A DNA stretch of 64,000 nt from Hippasteria phrygiana (taxonomy: Eukaryota > Echinodermata > Asteroidea > Valvatida > Goniasteridae): NCBI GenBank assembly GCA_037893225.1, contig JAZGUH010000379.1, positions 873,001 to 937,000 on the forward strand, read 5' to 3'. Under the pieces are notes generated by a model. That model was not told where the DNA came from and searched no databases. It was given only the letters and a program-made list of their open reading frames with translations. Within the stretch, counting starts at the first letter, position 1; every line of letters starts with the position of its first letter. This document shows positions 1-11,743 of the stretch, piece by piece. The position numbers and the translations under genes are program-made.

Positions 1-222
1 TTTGTTTCGCTGCTAAAGAACTGTCTGCAGCCACTACCCCTCTTTTAGTAGCATGATAATTTTGTTATTGAAGTGACGGGTCAAAATAAGCCTGAAGCTT
101 TTTATCGACCTAAGTTTACAAGCAAGATACAAACAAGATACATCCAAATGAATGTACACATAATACATAGACCCTTTTACGGATACCCTTTTTACTGCTT
201 TTCAGTAGTTTAATTAGAAACA

Positions 223-242
223 GGGGGGGGGGGGGGGGGGGG
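223..242. repeat. poly(G) tract, 20 G
   Basis: Uninterrupted run of 20 G on the plus strand, followed by a short GGTGTC-type stretch. It lies in otherwise anonymous AT-rich spacer (1-422), where I see no gene. Confidence 0.95.
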
Positions 243-422
243 CGGTGTCGGTGTCGTGCAATAGTTTATATATCATTTTTCTCTTGTGATGTATATTTTG
301 TTTGCTGTATTTTATAACTATTTTTGTGGAATCTTAACGTATTTTAATGTTTTAAGTGTGTTTTTATGGAATGCGCATTTGAACATATCTATTATGGAAT
401 TTGCGCAGTAGAAATGAATAAA

Positions 423-680
423 TTATAAATTATTATATACCCCGCCTGTGGGATTTTGTGTACAAAATTTAGCGTGAACTGTCACACAGCGACAAGACAC
501 GTTGCAGTTTTGCTGTGCACATTTACATGGACAAGCGCCCCGTGTGCCGAGTCGTCCTCTCTGGCAAGAGTTTCGGAATGTACATGCCATAGGTTCTCCA
601 GCGTAAGGTTCTACTTCTATATCGCCAACCTCCAATTCCACACAACTTTCAGACAAATATTCCATGGCACTTGTGTACAT
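423..680 (-). CDS. Cys-rich ORF fragment, possible terminal exon of an unknown protein
   Basis: An 85-codon minus-strand reading frame. Its middle has a dense Cys pattern (C..RG..G.RG.CPCKCAQ..C..SCRC, then a further C) preceded by an acidic Glu/Val stretch. From memory, similar RGxxGxRGxCPCK-type Cys clusters occur at the ends of hypothetical, possibly transposon-derived proteins of cnidarians and echinoderms; I cannot name the family. An in-frame stop lies just upstream of the first ATG, so a longer protein would need a spliced upstream exon; AG acceptor-like sites occur inside the first 20 codons. It may be a real last exon, a transposase remnant or a pseudogene. No other exon was found between it and SLBP. 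Confidence 0.35.
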   Translation of the reverse strand: MYTSAMEYLSESCVELEVGDIEVEPYAGEPMACTFRNSCQRGRLGTRGACPCKCAQQNCNVSCRCVTVHAKFCTQNPTGGVYNNL

Positions 681-1061
681 GTGAATGAAATTTTATGAAA
701 TAAACAGATGAAATTTAAACGTTTTTTCTAATAATCTTACTCTAAGAGAACTGAGTGCCACGATGTGTGCTACTTGTTTATAAGTATACATGTACACGTA
801 TGTGTACGCAGGCGCTGGACATACGTGCGTGTTCCAGGGGGTGTAGTTTCCAAAAGCCAATTCTCAGAACAGCCAAAACAAACGGATGGAGGCTAAAAAT
901 AGCACATAACCGAAATGAAGCGCAAGGGGGCGCACTCCAATATTTGATTCGTTAACGCGAGATGGCGCGACGACACAGCCCCTTTAACAGTATGGTACTG
1001 GAGAAAAAAAAAATTAAACCCAAACATGGCAAAAACTGTCATTTATGGAGCAATTTTTTGA

Positions 1062-1262
1062 GTAACAAAGAAACTGACAAGAGTGGAACATGGATCTAGA
1101 ACCTCCAGATTGTCATACTGGGGGCTCTACCAACTCAGCTTTCTTACCCTATGTTGACAATCTCCCTTTGGCAAAATAATGCAAGATAGCTCAGTTGGTA
1201 GAGCAACAGTACAGTAATCCTGAGGTCGACTGTTCAAGTCCCACTCAACTCAATTTCCTTTT
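1062..1262. repeat. head-to-head pair of tRNA-derived SINE fragments
   Basis: Two copies of one tRNA-like module lie in opposite orientation. The minus copy covers about 1062-1165 and the plus copy about 1186-1262. The plus copy has an A-box-like TAGCTCAGTTGG and a B-box-like TGTTCAAGTCC. Acceptor-stem complementarity is poor, so these are SINE heads rather than working tRNA genes. The spacer between 681 and 1060 and from 1263 to 1738 shows no gene or other clear feature. Confidence 0.65.
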
Positions 1263-1738
1263 GGCGACTTAAGAAATTGATTACCTAATGAGTTTCTTGT
1301 GTGGTTTGTCTGATATATAAAAACAACGGGAAGACTTTTAAGACACTGGTATCAGCAGACATACCGGTCCTTTTTGCTCATTTACAACATTGCCATATGA
1401 CAAAGTAATGATTACAAGTGCAAACTGTCCTGTATGAAGAATTTAACAAACTTTGGAAGTGCATTCTTCAAACGTATTTAGTGCGTTTTAATCAACCAAT
1501 AGAAAAGGACTATGTGGGTCACATGTAGCCAACTAACCAATTGGATATGAGGCTGAATTCAAATCCTTACCAGTGCAGCAGGAGCTGAGATTGGTCTCTC
1601 CTTGCCAGAGTGCCCTGCCGTACCCGAGTCAATGAAGGAAATCTGTCTCGGTCTTCCAGCTCCAAACGCAGTGACTTTATTCTACAAAGGGAGTACAAAA
1701 GAAATCCTTTGATAAAAACATTTTCAAAGTGAACAAAG

Positions 1739-1860
1739 ACAACTGGCAGGAGCAGGATTCGAACCTGCGACCTCCGGAATACCGTACCGGCACTCCAACT
1801 GAGCTATCTTGCCCTATGTTGGCGGTCTCCCAAATTGTCAGTATCTTTGTTCGGGTGGGC
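1739..1860 (-). repeat. tRNA-derived SINE, best preserved copy
   Basis: Read on the minus strand this folds like a tRNA: a 7-bp acceptor stem with one mismatch, a TAGCTCAGTTGG A box, a 4-bp anticodon stem, and a T arm of GCAGG/CCTGC around TTCGAAT. The anticodon loop could present GGT (Thr-like), but this is uncertain. The flanking GGGCAAG/CTATGTTGG module recurs at 1062-1262, 37925-38025 and 39640-39770, and the head alone near 30.6 kb. Recurrence with flanking sequence indicates a SINE family rather than a tRNA gene. Confidence 0.7.
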
Positions 1861-2982
1861 GCTTATAAAAACCTATAACTGTTCTCATGGGTAGGAATTT
1901 CTTCAAGGTGAAAAATGCTTTAGTACTGAACAGTATGGTTCAGCCAGGGCAAGCACAATATCCTCAGGAAAGACTTCAGAAGGCAGGTGAGGATATTAGC
2001 GAACTTGACATGTCCGAACAAAAACAAAGTTTCAAATCAATTCAAAATGTGCCTTAAGTAAGCAAACTAATCATGTTTATTTTCAGCTGCTTGTTTTTGT
2101 TGTCAATTTCATATATAAAAAAAAAAAAGGCTGCCGTTTTCTTCACTTCACATCAATACTAAGACGATTTTGACAACAGGAAAAACCGACGAAACAAAAT
2201 GGGAATTGCCTTGGTATTCAAGCAAACCAACCTGTATATCCATATTTTCCTTGTCATTGCATGCTTCCCACGGGATGGTCTCTGATCTGTTTCGTCGGGA
2301 ATCTTTCCACTCGACCTCAGTTGCCTGGCAACTGACTCCTCCCTGGTCATCCTTGAGTTCTTTGGTTAACGAGAACACCGGTGGATGGGAGGTGGACCAA
2401 GGACTTGGCTGCGAGTGGAAACGGCGAAATGCACTTGGACCACTGCGCAGGAAAATTCAAACAAGAAGCCGTTTAAAGCTACTGCTGATCATTTTCAAAA
2501 ATGGAGAAAAGGGGCTTCACTAAAATCCAGCGTCCTTCTCTAAAATTCGAAAGCCAATCTTTTGTTTTAAAAGAAAATCAGGAGGATGCTAAACAATGTT
2601 CAGTTTAAAAGAACTGACACAGAAAATATGACCTCTACCTAAGACTTTCCTTTACTAATTTTTTGTTCGTTTGCATTTCTTTGTACATATATTGCCTATA
2701 AACCTTGTCACGGTATGGAGTTCTTGAGGATATGACATCATTTATTTGACGTTATGCAGTTTTAATTCTCTGTATTCTCAAGCCTTGCCTTTTTCTACAG
2801 TAAATGAATTTTGTGCTGACACAAACCACCTGTGATTTCTTTCTTCATACATGCACAACCAACCAAACAGGATGTTATTGTGATTCCCGTGGCCAACTGA
2901 CTGTGGGGTGAAAGAGCTAAAAACCACAAACTTATGCAAGTGCATTCATCATTGTTACTATTAATGCAAATAAGGTGGCCCT
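1861..2982. other. spacer without recognisable gene
   Basis: Mixed spacer. Overlapping open frames on both strands at 2148-2523 are not conserved-looking and have no splice context. I see no RNA gene or mobile element here. Confidence 0.5.
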
Positions 2983-3229
2983 CAGGGCTGTAGTCCAGTC
3001 CATCACAAGTCCATCACAAGTCCATCACAAGTCCATCACAAGTCCCTGCAAGTCCATCACAAACCCTCCAGTCCTAATTCCAATCACAAGCTATTCAAAT
3101 GAGCTTTGACAAAGGCATTCCTTTGTCATTGTTCATCCAGTTACTTGTAACCAGCTTTATGAAAGGACTTGTAACTGGACTTGCGAAAGGACTTGTGAAA
3201 GGACTTGCAGGGACTTGACTACAGCCCTG
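2983..3229. mobile_element. hAT-like MITE with CAGGG ends
   Basis: A 247-bp element bounded by CAGGGCTGTAGTC and its complement GACTACAGCCCTG. The interior consists of repeated 'AGTCCATCACA' on one side and 'GGACTTG(C/T)' on the other, giving long imperfect inverted arms. Flanking 8-mers (2975-2982 and 3230-3237) match at 6 of 8 positions, as expected for an aged 8-bp target duplication. Relatives lie at 45510-45684 and about 58494-58637. Confidence 0.7.
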
Positions 3230-3713
3230 GTGGCTGTCATGTAGTGGGTTGTCAGACTTGCCAGTGGATTAAGCAGTAACAAAGAACCAGCTGCTTCAGA
3301 CAACAATAAGCTGATTAGATAAGAGGGATTTATAGGGGGTGGGGTAGGAGTTCTCTTTCAAACCAGATGGATGGAAACAATACAGTAATCCCCTTGGTCT
3401 CCACGATTTTGTCTGATAAAATCTAACTACAAGATCTAATTGCATTTATATCTTTGGTCCTTCACATTTCTTTTCCCAAGTTAATTACTTTAAATGGTGC
3501 ATTTGAAAACAATTATAATTGAAGATCTCATTCTACAGATCAAAAGGCATGACTTACTGGTCTAGGAATGGTGAATCTTCAGCGGCTGGGGAGTCCAAAT
3601 AAAATCCTGTCAACAAAGGAAAATGTTTTGCCATGTAACTACATGCACTGAATGTATTATTTTGAAATTGCATAATTCAAGGCAACTACGATTTTGTAAC
3701 TGATGCTATTTAA

Positions 3714-4074
3714 CCCTAACTCCCTACATCATTTTCCCCCCATGTAACCTGAATCCTCCAACATCCTCTGATTTCAAAGTGTTAAAACTCCATATAACCT
3801 GAATCCTCCAAAATCCTCTGATGGGGACCATAGCATGAATCCTCCAAAATCCTCCAGGTTTTTTTTGCATACCCCTAGTAACCTCAATCCTCCAAAATCC
3901 TCATGTATCACATTGAGCCTGATAACCTGGATCCTCCATATTCCTGCAGGGGCGAAAACCCCTAGTAACCTCAATCCTGCAAAATCCTCCGATGCATCAA
4001 CTTCCAAGTGCCCTTAATCCTCCATATTCCTCCATTTTGCAAAGAGGATTTTTGAGGATTTGGGAAGGTTAGGG
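3714..4074. mobile_element. TTAA-flanked CCCTAAC-ended element with internal tandem repeats
   Basis: Begins TTAA|CCCTAAC and ends GTTAGGG|TTAA. The interior holds several degenerate copies of a roughly 24-bp unit containing CCTCCAAAATCCTC, separated by unique bits. It belongs to the TTAA/CCCT group also found at 17486, 25060, 36802, 44789 and 55011. TTAA targets and CCC-starting ends are typical of piggyBac-type elements; no transposase is present. Confidence 0.6.
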
Positions 4075-4078
4075 TTAA

Positions 4079-5846
4079 ACATTAAAAAGTAATCATGTAC
4101 ATTTGAAAAATTGGTCAAATGAATGTAGTTTGTACTGTTAAAATGCAGGAAGATTGATGGGTGACCTTGTTTGAAAAAAACCCTCAGATCTTTCGAAAGC
4201 TGCTACGATTGTATCACTTTATCGAGATAACTTGCTGTATAAAATTGGTTGAAGATACAGCGGTAAGTGATAAGACTCAAGCTATGAGTTTTTATCGACT
4301 TATACCTTCAGAGCTTTGTGAAGACGCTCTGGAACTTTGTGAAGATGCTCTGGAACTGACTGGGGTGTCTCCGGTGCTGGATAAAGACAGCCGCCTCTTA
4401 GGCGTATTACCCATGCTGTCAGGGAGGAACAAAAATACATCACATCACTGATTGACATACATTTGCAATGCATACATGCAATTTAAACATCTTTGGGTTC
4501 AATCATTAGGCAAGATTTCACTCAATTAAATCACATAACTTTAGGAGTATTATCTTAGTTGGTTTTTAAAGGGTACGGGTGTTAAGTCCCCCACCCAAAA
4601 AAAAAAAATTAAAAAAAATAAAAAAAAAAATTAATAAAATCCAGGTAAGTATCTATAGGCAAGTTATCTAAACACATCACGGCTACAATATGTATAGTTT
4701 TAAACTTTCAGTATAACTATAAAGGGGCAATAAAGCTCCAATTTCTTACAAACTACAAAAGTTTGAAGTCAAGGCATAAACAGTAGCAAATTTTGAGAAA
4801 ACAATTTGTGAAGAAAAAATGAGCGTCGCCGTCATACTACCTGTACCATTGATGCAAATTACAGGCATGGCATCTGCTTCAATTTTACATTTAACAGCAT
4901 TTTTAATAGTGGACAATAGAGAAAGGTCACTAATATTTACAATGTACTCCATGGTATCACAGCTTATTTCAAGGTCCAATCTACAATTTCTGTGATATTT
5001 ATAATACTGTTTCTTACCACATCAATTCTCCCATATTTATTGACAATGCCGTCATGGGCGAGTCCCCGCCCATCCTGGAGAAGATTGGCGAGAATGGGAC
5101 GTCTTCTTTCTGGGCAAGCAGCAGCGACAGACTTCTCCTCTTTCGGTTCATTTTTTCTTTGTTCTTGTCGGCAGCCATATTTGTGCTACTCTCCCCAGAA
5201 AGATGGCTTGGTTGCGTACTTCCAGATTTGTTGTCCCAAGTTGCAAATTCCTGTAGGCCAGATGATCAATTTAGATTTGCCGTTTATCACCTACTGCTGT
5301 CTGCACACGTTTTGTTTTGTCAGCTTCATGTACTTGTCTTTCTGTTGAATCCTTTTTGCAATGTGTAGAGGCTTTGAAGCTGCGATACTCTTATACAAGG
5401 CTGCAGTAAGATGAAAGAGATCAAAACATGATGTTAATAAGTGGACAACAGATAATTTTGTACAAAACTGCTACAAACTGGTAGTTCATTATAAATGGCA
5501 CTAATATAGAAAATAATTAGACATTGCAAGGCTATTTTCAATGTGCAAATTGCTTCAATTTGACTTTTAAAAAAAAGAAGAAAAAAAGGATTTAGGGCAA
5601 GAGGTTTGATTTACTCTAAAACAAAGGAAAGAACGGTCATTGCAAAGTACATGTAAAAACTGAGAAATAAATTCAACATGTTCAAATTTTGCTTGAAAAT
5701 ACATTACGAATGTTTATGACTCCCGAGTATAAAAATGTTTTAAAAAGTCATAATAAACACCATCAACAACCATCAGTAACCATCATCAACCATCATCAAC
5801 AACCTTCAAGAACTGTGTAATATTAAATTATTTTGATGACTTAATA
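4079..5846. other. AT-rich spacer, no supported gene
   Basis: Contains A-rich runs near 4600, a CATCAACAACCATC microsatellite at about 5757-5805, and open frames at 4746-4979 (-) and 4992-5368 (+). The minus-strand frames have donor-like GT sites, but I could not join them in a consistent phase, so no gene is claimed. Confidence 0.4.
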
Positions 5847-5988
5847 TCGCAAATACCGCCTCGTTGAGACATAACAATGGTCAAAAGGCGTATTGTGGGA
5901 AGGTAAAAAAAACAAGGTTTTTGCCTTTTTTTCCTTCCTACAATGCATTTTGACCATTGTGACGTCTCAACCAGGCACTATATTTGCG
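5847..5988. mobile_element. foldback MITE, copy 1 (TCGCAAATACCGCC ends)
   Basis: Near-palindromic element of about 142 bp. The left arm (CGCAAATACCGCC..TTGAGAC..ACAATGG) is the reverse complement of the right arm (CCATTGTGACGTCTCAACCAGGC..TTTGCG). A second copy at 15741-15897 lies in a ZDHHC16 intron. Confidence 0.8.
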
Positions 5989-7235
5989 TCAAGACAAGGT
6001 CTATAGACTATGCCACAGCCAACAATTTCATTTTCAACATGTTCAGTGAGTTTGGCGTCCGAATACTTCATTATTTCCAACGTTATTCTATTTCTAGTTT
6101 CATCAGCACAGAACAAAGTTTATTTCCAATGAAGGGAGTATATATCATGGAGGAAGGAAATGTCATGGGTTCATAGTTCCACACACTCACAGCCACAATA
6201 CTGGAGTCAGAGCTCATACTTTTAAGTGCAACGCACTAGGCCTAGTGCCTGTGCCCCCTGTATGTAGCCGGCTGTGCATGCACAAAGCGGCATTAGCTTC
6301 TGTGCACACAAAACTTTTATTAAAGAACTCCTAACAACTTACGTGATTGAAACACATGTATACATCAGCTCTTAAAATAAGCAATCGAGGAATGAAACAT
6401 TAGCGGCTACCCTACAGGCTACAGCATTCGATGAATTCTCGAGACATTCAGGAAATTCGGAATTGCCGCTTTAGCTGCTGCACTTTTTTGTAGTTTGAAC
6501 CATAACAAAAAGTATCACGTTGACATTATACAAATCAGGGGGAATAGATCGTTTGTTCATAATTTATTTTAATGTACCTCGATATTTCTGTCCAAAGTAT
6601 CTAATTTTTGATTGAATTGAATAAATCTATATTATTTTCTGTAAAATTGGTCACAATAAAGTGGAAATAGCACATTTTTGTAACAAATTAAGGTATATAT
6701 AAATTGTGCTCTACCCCGCATCAAAGTGGTTGAAACCGATTCGACTGATTACTAGTCTGGTATACACTAGCGATACATTACATATACGAACGCTACTAAA
6801 ACAGGGTACCAGACAATGTTCTGTTATTTATTCTTTCGATTTGTGTGCATTTTGTTCATCACAAAATACTATGAAATTGCAGATGCTGTTGAAATTTTAT
6901 GCACTTTGTAGATTTTCAAGTCTATGAAGTTCATGTTTTAATTTTTTTTAAATGTAAAGAAAAGGGGAAAACGAATGAAAAATTACCCTGGGCCGGCCAA
7001 CCTTTGTTTGACTAAAATGAATATTCAATATGCCCATGCGCAGAGGACCCGGCGCTATTAAGCGCTTCCTAAATTAATTTCGCGCGAAACCTGAATTGAA
7101 ACAACATTCGACCCAATTTGGTGAACGGCCGCACTCCTTCGTCTTGAAACATTCCCCCCCCCCCCCCTTTGAAGCACTTTTGATCTACAGTTTTCTTCAA
7201 TTTAATTGCGATTTTATCCTCGAATCGTGTAGAAC
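5989..7235 (+). other. spacer upstream of SLBP, includes presumed promoter
   Basis: No gene recognised. It contains a C14 run at 7154-7167, about 70 bp upstream of the SLBP start codon. Promoter and transcription start cannot be placed from sequence alone. Confidence 0.4.
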
Positions 7236-10200
7236 ATGGCCTCTGTAAAAAGCAGAAATCAAAGAGGTAACACTAACAGAAAAGACGAAGATGATTTTCG
7301 GAACTGGCGATCACCTCACCACAAATCGAGCGCCGATCATTTTCGTCATGGCGCGGGCAGCAGAAGAGAAAGAGAAGGCCACAGCAGCCGCGAAAATCAT
7401 GACGGTTATCCCGACAGACATGACAGAGCTGGCAGTCACAGAACAAGATACCGGGAAAGGTAATGATTTCAACATACTTTTCGTCATACTTGATACTAAA
7501 ATAAATAAAATGATGACTTTTTTTGCATGTTTTAAAATTTAGCAGGGTCTGTTTCCTTGCTCTTTTTAATTCTTTATAGTTTATGGTTTAACAAAAAAGT
7601 TTTACTTTATAATATAAGTTTATAATTTTAACATGTTAAAATTTCAAGTTACTCAGTCATAGTCATAGTATCATTCAGTGTCATGAACGAAATGTTATTT
7701 GTTAATATTAATTTTTTATTATTTTGGCGATGGTGTTTTTAAAAAGACCTCTACGGCTCTAGACCACCTAAACCACCATTTTTTAGCTCTTAAAAATTAA
7801 ACAGTAAAATGATTTAAGCTGATGCTGCAAACTGCTAAGTGCTAGTGCTACTGACTGAATAGACCTGAAATATACAAATACAAAAATTAGCTGGCCTAAC
7901 GTTTCGAACTTAAGCAAGTTCTTTCTCGAAAGCAAATGACAGAGTAGCCTGTAGGGCCTACAAGAAACAAACTGAACTTGCTTATGTTCGAAACGTTAGG
8001 CCAGCTAATTTTGTTTTATTTCTTTAAAATTAAATAATGTTTTGCTTGTACAGTACTTTTAGTGTTGCAACATTTGGTTTCCTTTCCTACATGCCAGTAT
8101 TAAACCAGTATTAAATATGGATGGTCATTTAATATGTTCAATTGTAATTTATTTCAGCAAACCTCATCGCTGGTCAAGTGACCATGGTGACAGAAGAGCC
8201 GAGCCAAGAAGCAGAAAGCTTGACCTTCAAAGCACCTCAGAATTTCCTGTCCTTGGGGCGAAGGAGATGAATGCAAGGTGGGCCTAGGGCTATTCTCACG
8301 TCCGGTTGGCATGACGTCACATCTTCCCCTTCGTTCTATAAATTACACGGCGACCGTTTCTTTTCCCCTTCGCGCTGCACATAGCAACCCATTGGACTCT
8401 GTACAAAGTTCAAGCGAAGTTCATGGATGTCCGACCGTGAGAATGCACGAAACAAGTTGCTTAAAAGTTCGGAAAGATTTTACTTTAATACCCTCCAACA
8501 AAAACTGTCACAAATCAAATGATCTCAGAAAATACCCAACTCTCCTTGAACACAAGTGTCTAAACACATGGCACAACCTGTTAGTTCAAGATTTATGTTC
8601 GTAAAATCTGAGAAAAATGAGTCCGAAATGACATGTAATGATTGATCATGCACTGTGCACACTGTAGTGTCCAAGAACATGAAACAGTTGCACAAAATCT
8701 CCTGACAAAATTCTTGAATTGAGCAGTTGTGCCATGTGTTTACACAATTCTGAACAAGAACTGATGTTTTTTTTCTGAGATTGTTTGGTTTGTGACAATT
8801 TTAGATGGGGGTATTAATGTAAAATCTTATCAAAAGTTAATGTTTTTTTTTTATTGACAAGAATTAGTAAACAGGGTTTGCGGTATCACCATGTAAAATT
8901 GATCTCTTTTGAGTTTAGTGGTTCTGAGAAGAACCGGTTTGTTTTAACTCGACGTTTCAAACAGCATGCTCTGTTCATCATCAGTGGGCAGTCTCCTGAT
9001 GACGAACAGAGCATGCTGTTCGAAACGTCGAGTTAAAACAAACCGGTTCTTCTCAGAACCACGCAACTCAAAAGAGATCAATTTCACATGGTGATACCGC
9101 AAACCCTGTTTACTTTGTTCATATCCACCATGCAAACCTTCAAGTCCCATTTAAGAATTTAGTTCGACACTGATTTATTGCACAAAAAGTGTCATGGAAA
9201 CGAATTAGCCCCAACATGACGGACCGATTCTTAAAAAAAAAAAATCTTTTAGGTTGTTGCATTTGACTTTTTCAGTTCTGGAAATTACTCATTGTTGGGT
9301 CATGACAAATTTGATTACTTGCATCTCATTATTTCCTGTGCAGTTATACACCGGATCCGGTGAGATCGAGCAGCCAGCGACATATCAGCACATCAAGCAC
9401 TGACTGGGCCAGCAAAATTGAACAGTTTGAAAAGGACAAGGAGCGAGCGTTGAAGGACATGATACGCTACAAGCGGCGCCTTTTGATGTCCGAGTCCAGT
9501 GATGGTAGCAACGAAGATCAGGAGAACATGTGAGTGTCAGTGGGCATTTCATGGAGTCCGTCATCTTTGCTAAACTTTGCTAAACAGTTACAACAGACAA
9601 GCCCATTCCTGTAACTGTCATAATCGGCAAAAAAGTGTTTATCCTTCTGTAAAAAAAGAGATAGTCCTTTGTAGTGGCTGCCAGACTTTTTCCCAAGATT
9701 TAAATTTTCAAGATGGCACTGCAGTCTACCAAATTGATTCAAAACGCACAAAACAAACTGGAATGAATTTCGATCTTCCTTCACGTTTTAAATGAATTTT
9801 TTGATAAGAAAAGACAAGTGATAATGCAACCTAAAAAGGAAGTGGGTGGAGATGCTAAGCATGTGTATTTTGTTCTATTCGGCCCGAGTAGTCTTCACGA
9901 TGTTGAAACAGTTAGTGCGTTTGCTCCTTTGTTTTTTCCAAGTTACTTTTATTTTCCGTGTACATGTAAATTTTGTTGTCCACGTTGAGACGTTTTGTTT
10001 TGACTTTTCTGTGCAGGATTGATATAAATGCAGAGCCAAGGAAAAAATACGAGACGGATGAGACCGTTCTTGTCAGGCGACAAAAGCAGCTTGACCTCGG
10101 CAAAAATACCTTGGGCTACGACCAATACCTACAAAAATACCCAAAGTGAGTTGGCTAATGGTTTGTCTTATTTTTTTCTTCTGTAAATTGAGTATTCTTA

Positions 10201-11743
10201 TTTTGCAATGGACGAATAAAATACTGGGGAATATTCTTATCTTGCGATAAACAATAAAATTAAAAAAGTTATTGACCACATTACATGGCATCGTGCTGTT
10301 CGAGGTCTAGTTCTCTTGTGGACTTCTCACGTCTGCTCTCGAGTCATCTCCGACTCCAGACCCTCAAAAACACAGCAGCTCACGTCGTACTCCAGTCAAA
10401 CCTTTGCTCCAGTCAATGTAGTGGTACCCTGTTTTTAAGTATGAGTCGATATTTGCTTCATAAAATAGTTCAAAATCTGTCGAGGTTTATGCTAACTTGT
10501 AAACGCCTTCTTCCCACCAGACCCAACCTATTTCAGTTGTAGTACAGACCCTTTCATCAATGATACTTCTGATTTGGTTTTTAAATAAATTTGGGTTTTT
10601 GTTTTTTTAAGGGGTAGATTCGTTCATGTTTTAAAAACGACGCTGGGTTTTCACAAGCAAAAACGGGCATAATTGTTAGGCATATGCAAGTTCCCAATAG
10701 CATTTTTTGACTAATTTGATTTGTTCTCTTCTCTCCGTCTCTAACCCCAGGTATAAGAGAGTGAAGAACACACACATTGCTACCCCCAACAAATTCCAGA
10801 AGTGCAGTCGACGAGCCTGGGATGGCCTGATCCGCCAGTGGCGCCGGAAACTTCATGAATACGATCCTGAAGGGACCTATAAACCAGAGCAAGTTGCGAG
10901 GTAAGCTTCATCTTCGTAACTCCAATTTCTGATCTTCCCATACAAGTGCAGTTCAATAGAGAAAGGTTTTGATGAAAATTGAAACGGGTTGTCCTTGGGC
11001 AACTCGAATGCTTTGTTCGGCAAGGTTCCATCACGCTGGAATTAAAAGCATTGAATTAATTTGAACTTTGTGGATGTTTACTTTGCAGAAAGGAGCTGCT
11101 TTTCTCGGACAACACCTCCGACACAACGTCTGAAGCCTCATCCGAGGCCAGGATGGACGTTGATCTGAACAACTCCATGTCATCTGCAATCAGTGACTAC
11201 CTGGCCAGCAATGAGGGCAGCCGGCCGGACACCCCTGATGACCAGGCTAGCCGTCCAGAAACACCTGACCAAACGAGCCGGCCAGAAACACCTACTGCAG
11301 AGCTGAAAGGTTTGACTGTGGGAGATCACATGAATGGCAACTACCAAACTACCAATCCAGATATCGCTATCTCAAACAGCAATGCTGGTGTTACCCCCAA
11401 TGCAACACAGACCCCAACCGGGACCCCAGCTGATCACGAGGTCGAAGGTCAGACCTTCTTAAATGGGCCGCAGGTCAATCCCAGTGACCTCATTGCTGCA
11501 CTGCGACACGCTGCGCAGGTTATGCAAGCGTCCATACCTGTAAACCCCATGACCCCCAACATGTACTGTGTCCAACCTCTGACCTCTAACCTCAATCCAA
11601 ACTTCCGTCCTGATGTTTCCATCCACTCATTCAGCTCTTCCAATGACAGTGCAAAGATGACGAAAGAGAGCAAGGAAAGAGACATATTTGATAACTTCAA
11701 TCTGGATGACTGTTTCGTGACCGAGAAAGATATCATTGGGTGA
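7236..11743 (+). CDS. SLBP: histone RNA hairpin-binding protein (SLBP), 6 coding exons
   Basis: SLBP binds the 3' stem-loop of replication-dependent histone mRNAs and acts in their 3'-end processing, export and translation. Exons: 7236-7459, 8158-8277, 9344-9529, 10017-10145, 10751-10900, 11089-11743; all introns GT-AG, phases consistent, 487 aa. The RNA-binding domain spans about residues 188-261. It contains the family hallmarks RRQKQ, GKNT..YD.Y, TPNKF (Thr231, the conserved phosphosite) and SRRAWD..I..WRR.LH.YDP. Upstream, DWASKIEQ..RYKRRLL matches the conserved N-terminal block. The first 115 residues are Arg/His/Ser-rich. The C-terminal 217 residues are acidic and Ser/Thr/Pro-rich with three RP(D/E)TP repeats (about 315-338). 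Vertebrate SLBP has about 270 aa, so this one is long at both ends. It is tail-to-tail with ZDHHC16. Foldback elements sit in introns 1 and 2. Confidence 0.97.
7882..8012. mobile_element. foldback element in SLBP intron 1
   Basis: Inverted arms of about 40 bp (TTAGCTGGCCTAACGTTTCGAAC and its complement) flank a centre of about 55 bp. Both arms contain GTTCGAAACGTT, shared in form with the hammerhead-like foldback in intron 2. Confidence 0.75.
8867..9113. mobile_element. foldback element with hammerhead-like cores in SLBP intron 2
   Basis: Two 118-base arms (8867-8984 and 8996-9113) are near-perfect reverse complements around an 11-base loop. Each arm, in its own orientation, reads CTGATGA, one base, a 6-bp stem with a short AGCATG loop, GAAAC, then GTC. 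This resembles the catalytic core of hammerhead ribozymes, known from Penelope-like retroelement ends. Confidence 0.85.

Noticed and set aside
1187..1255. Functional tRNA gene
   Set aside because: A and B boxes are present, but the acceptor stem does not pair and the module recurs with shared flanks, as in a SINE.
2148..2523. Overlapping ORFs on both strands
   Set aside because: Three overlapping frames with no conserved motif and no supporting exon structure.
4746..5368. Possible small spliced gene on the minus strand
   Set aside because: Open frames and GT donors are present, but the only nearby acceptor would leave a 28-base intron with mismatched phase.
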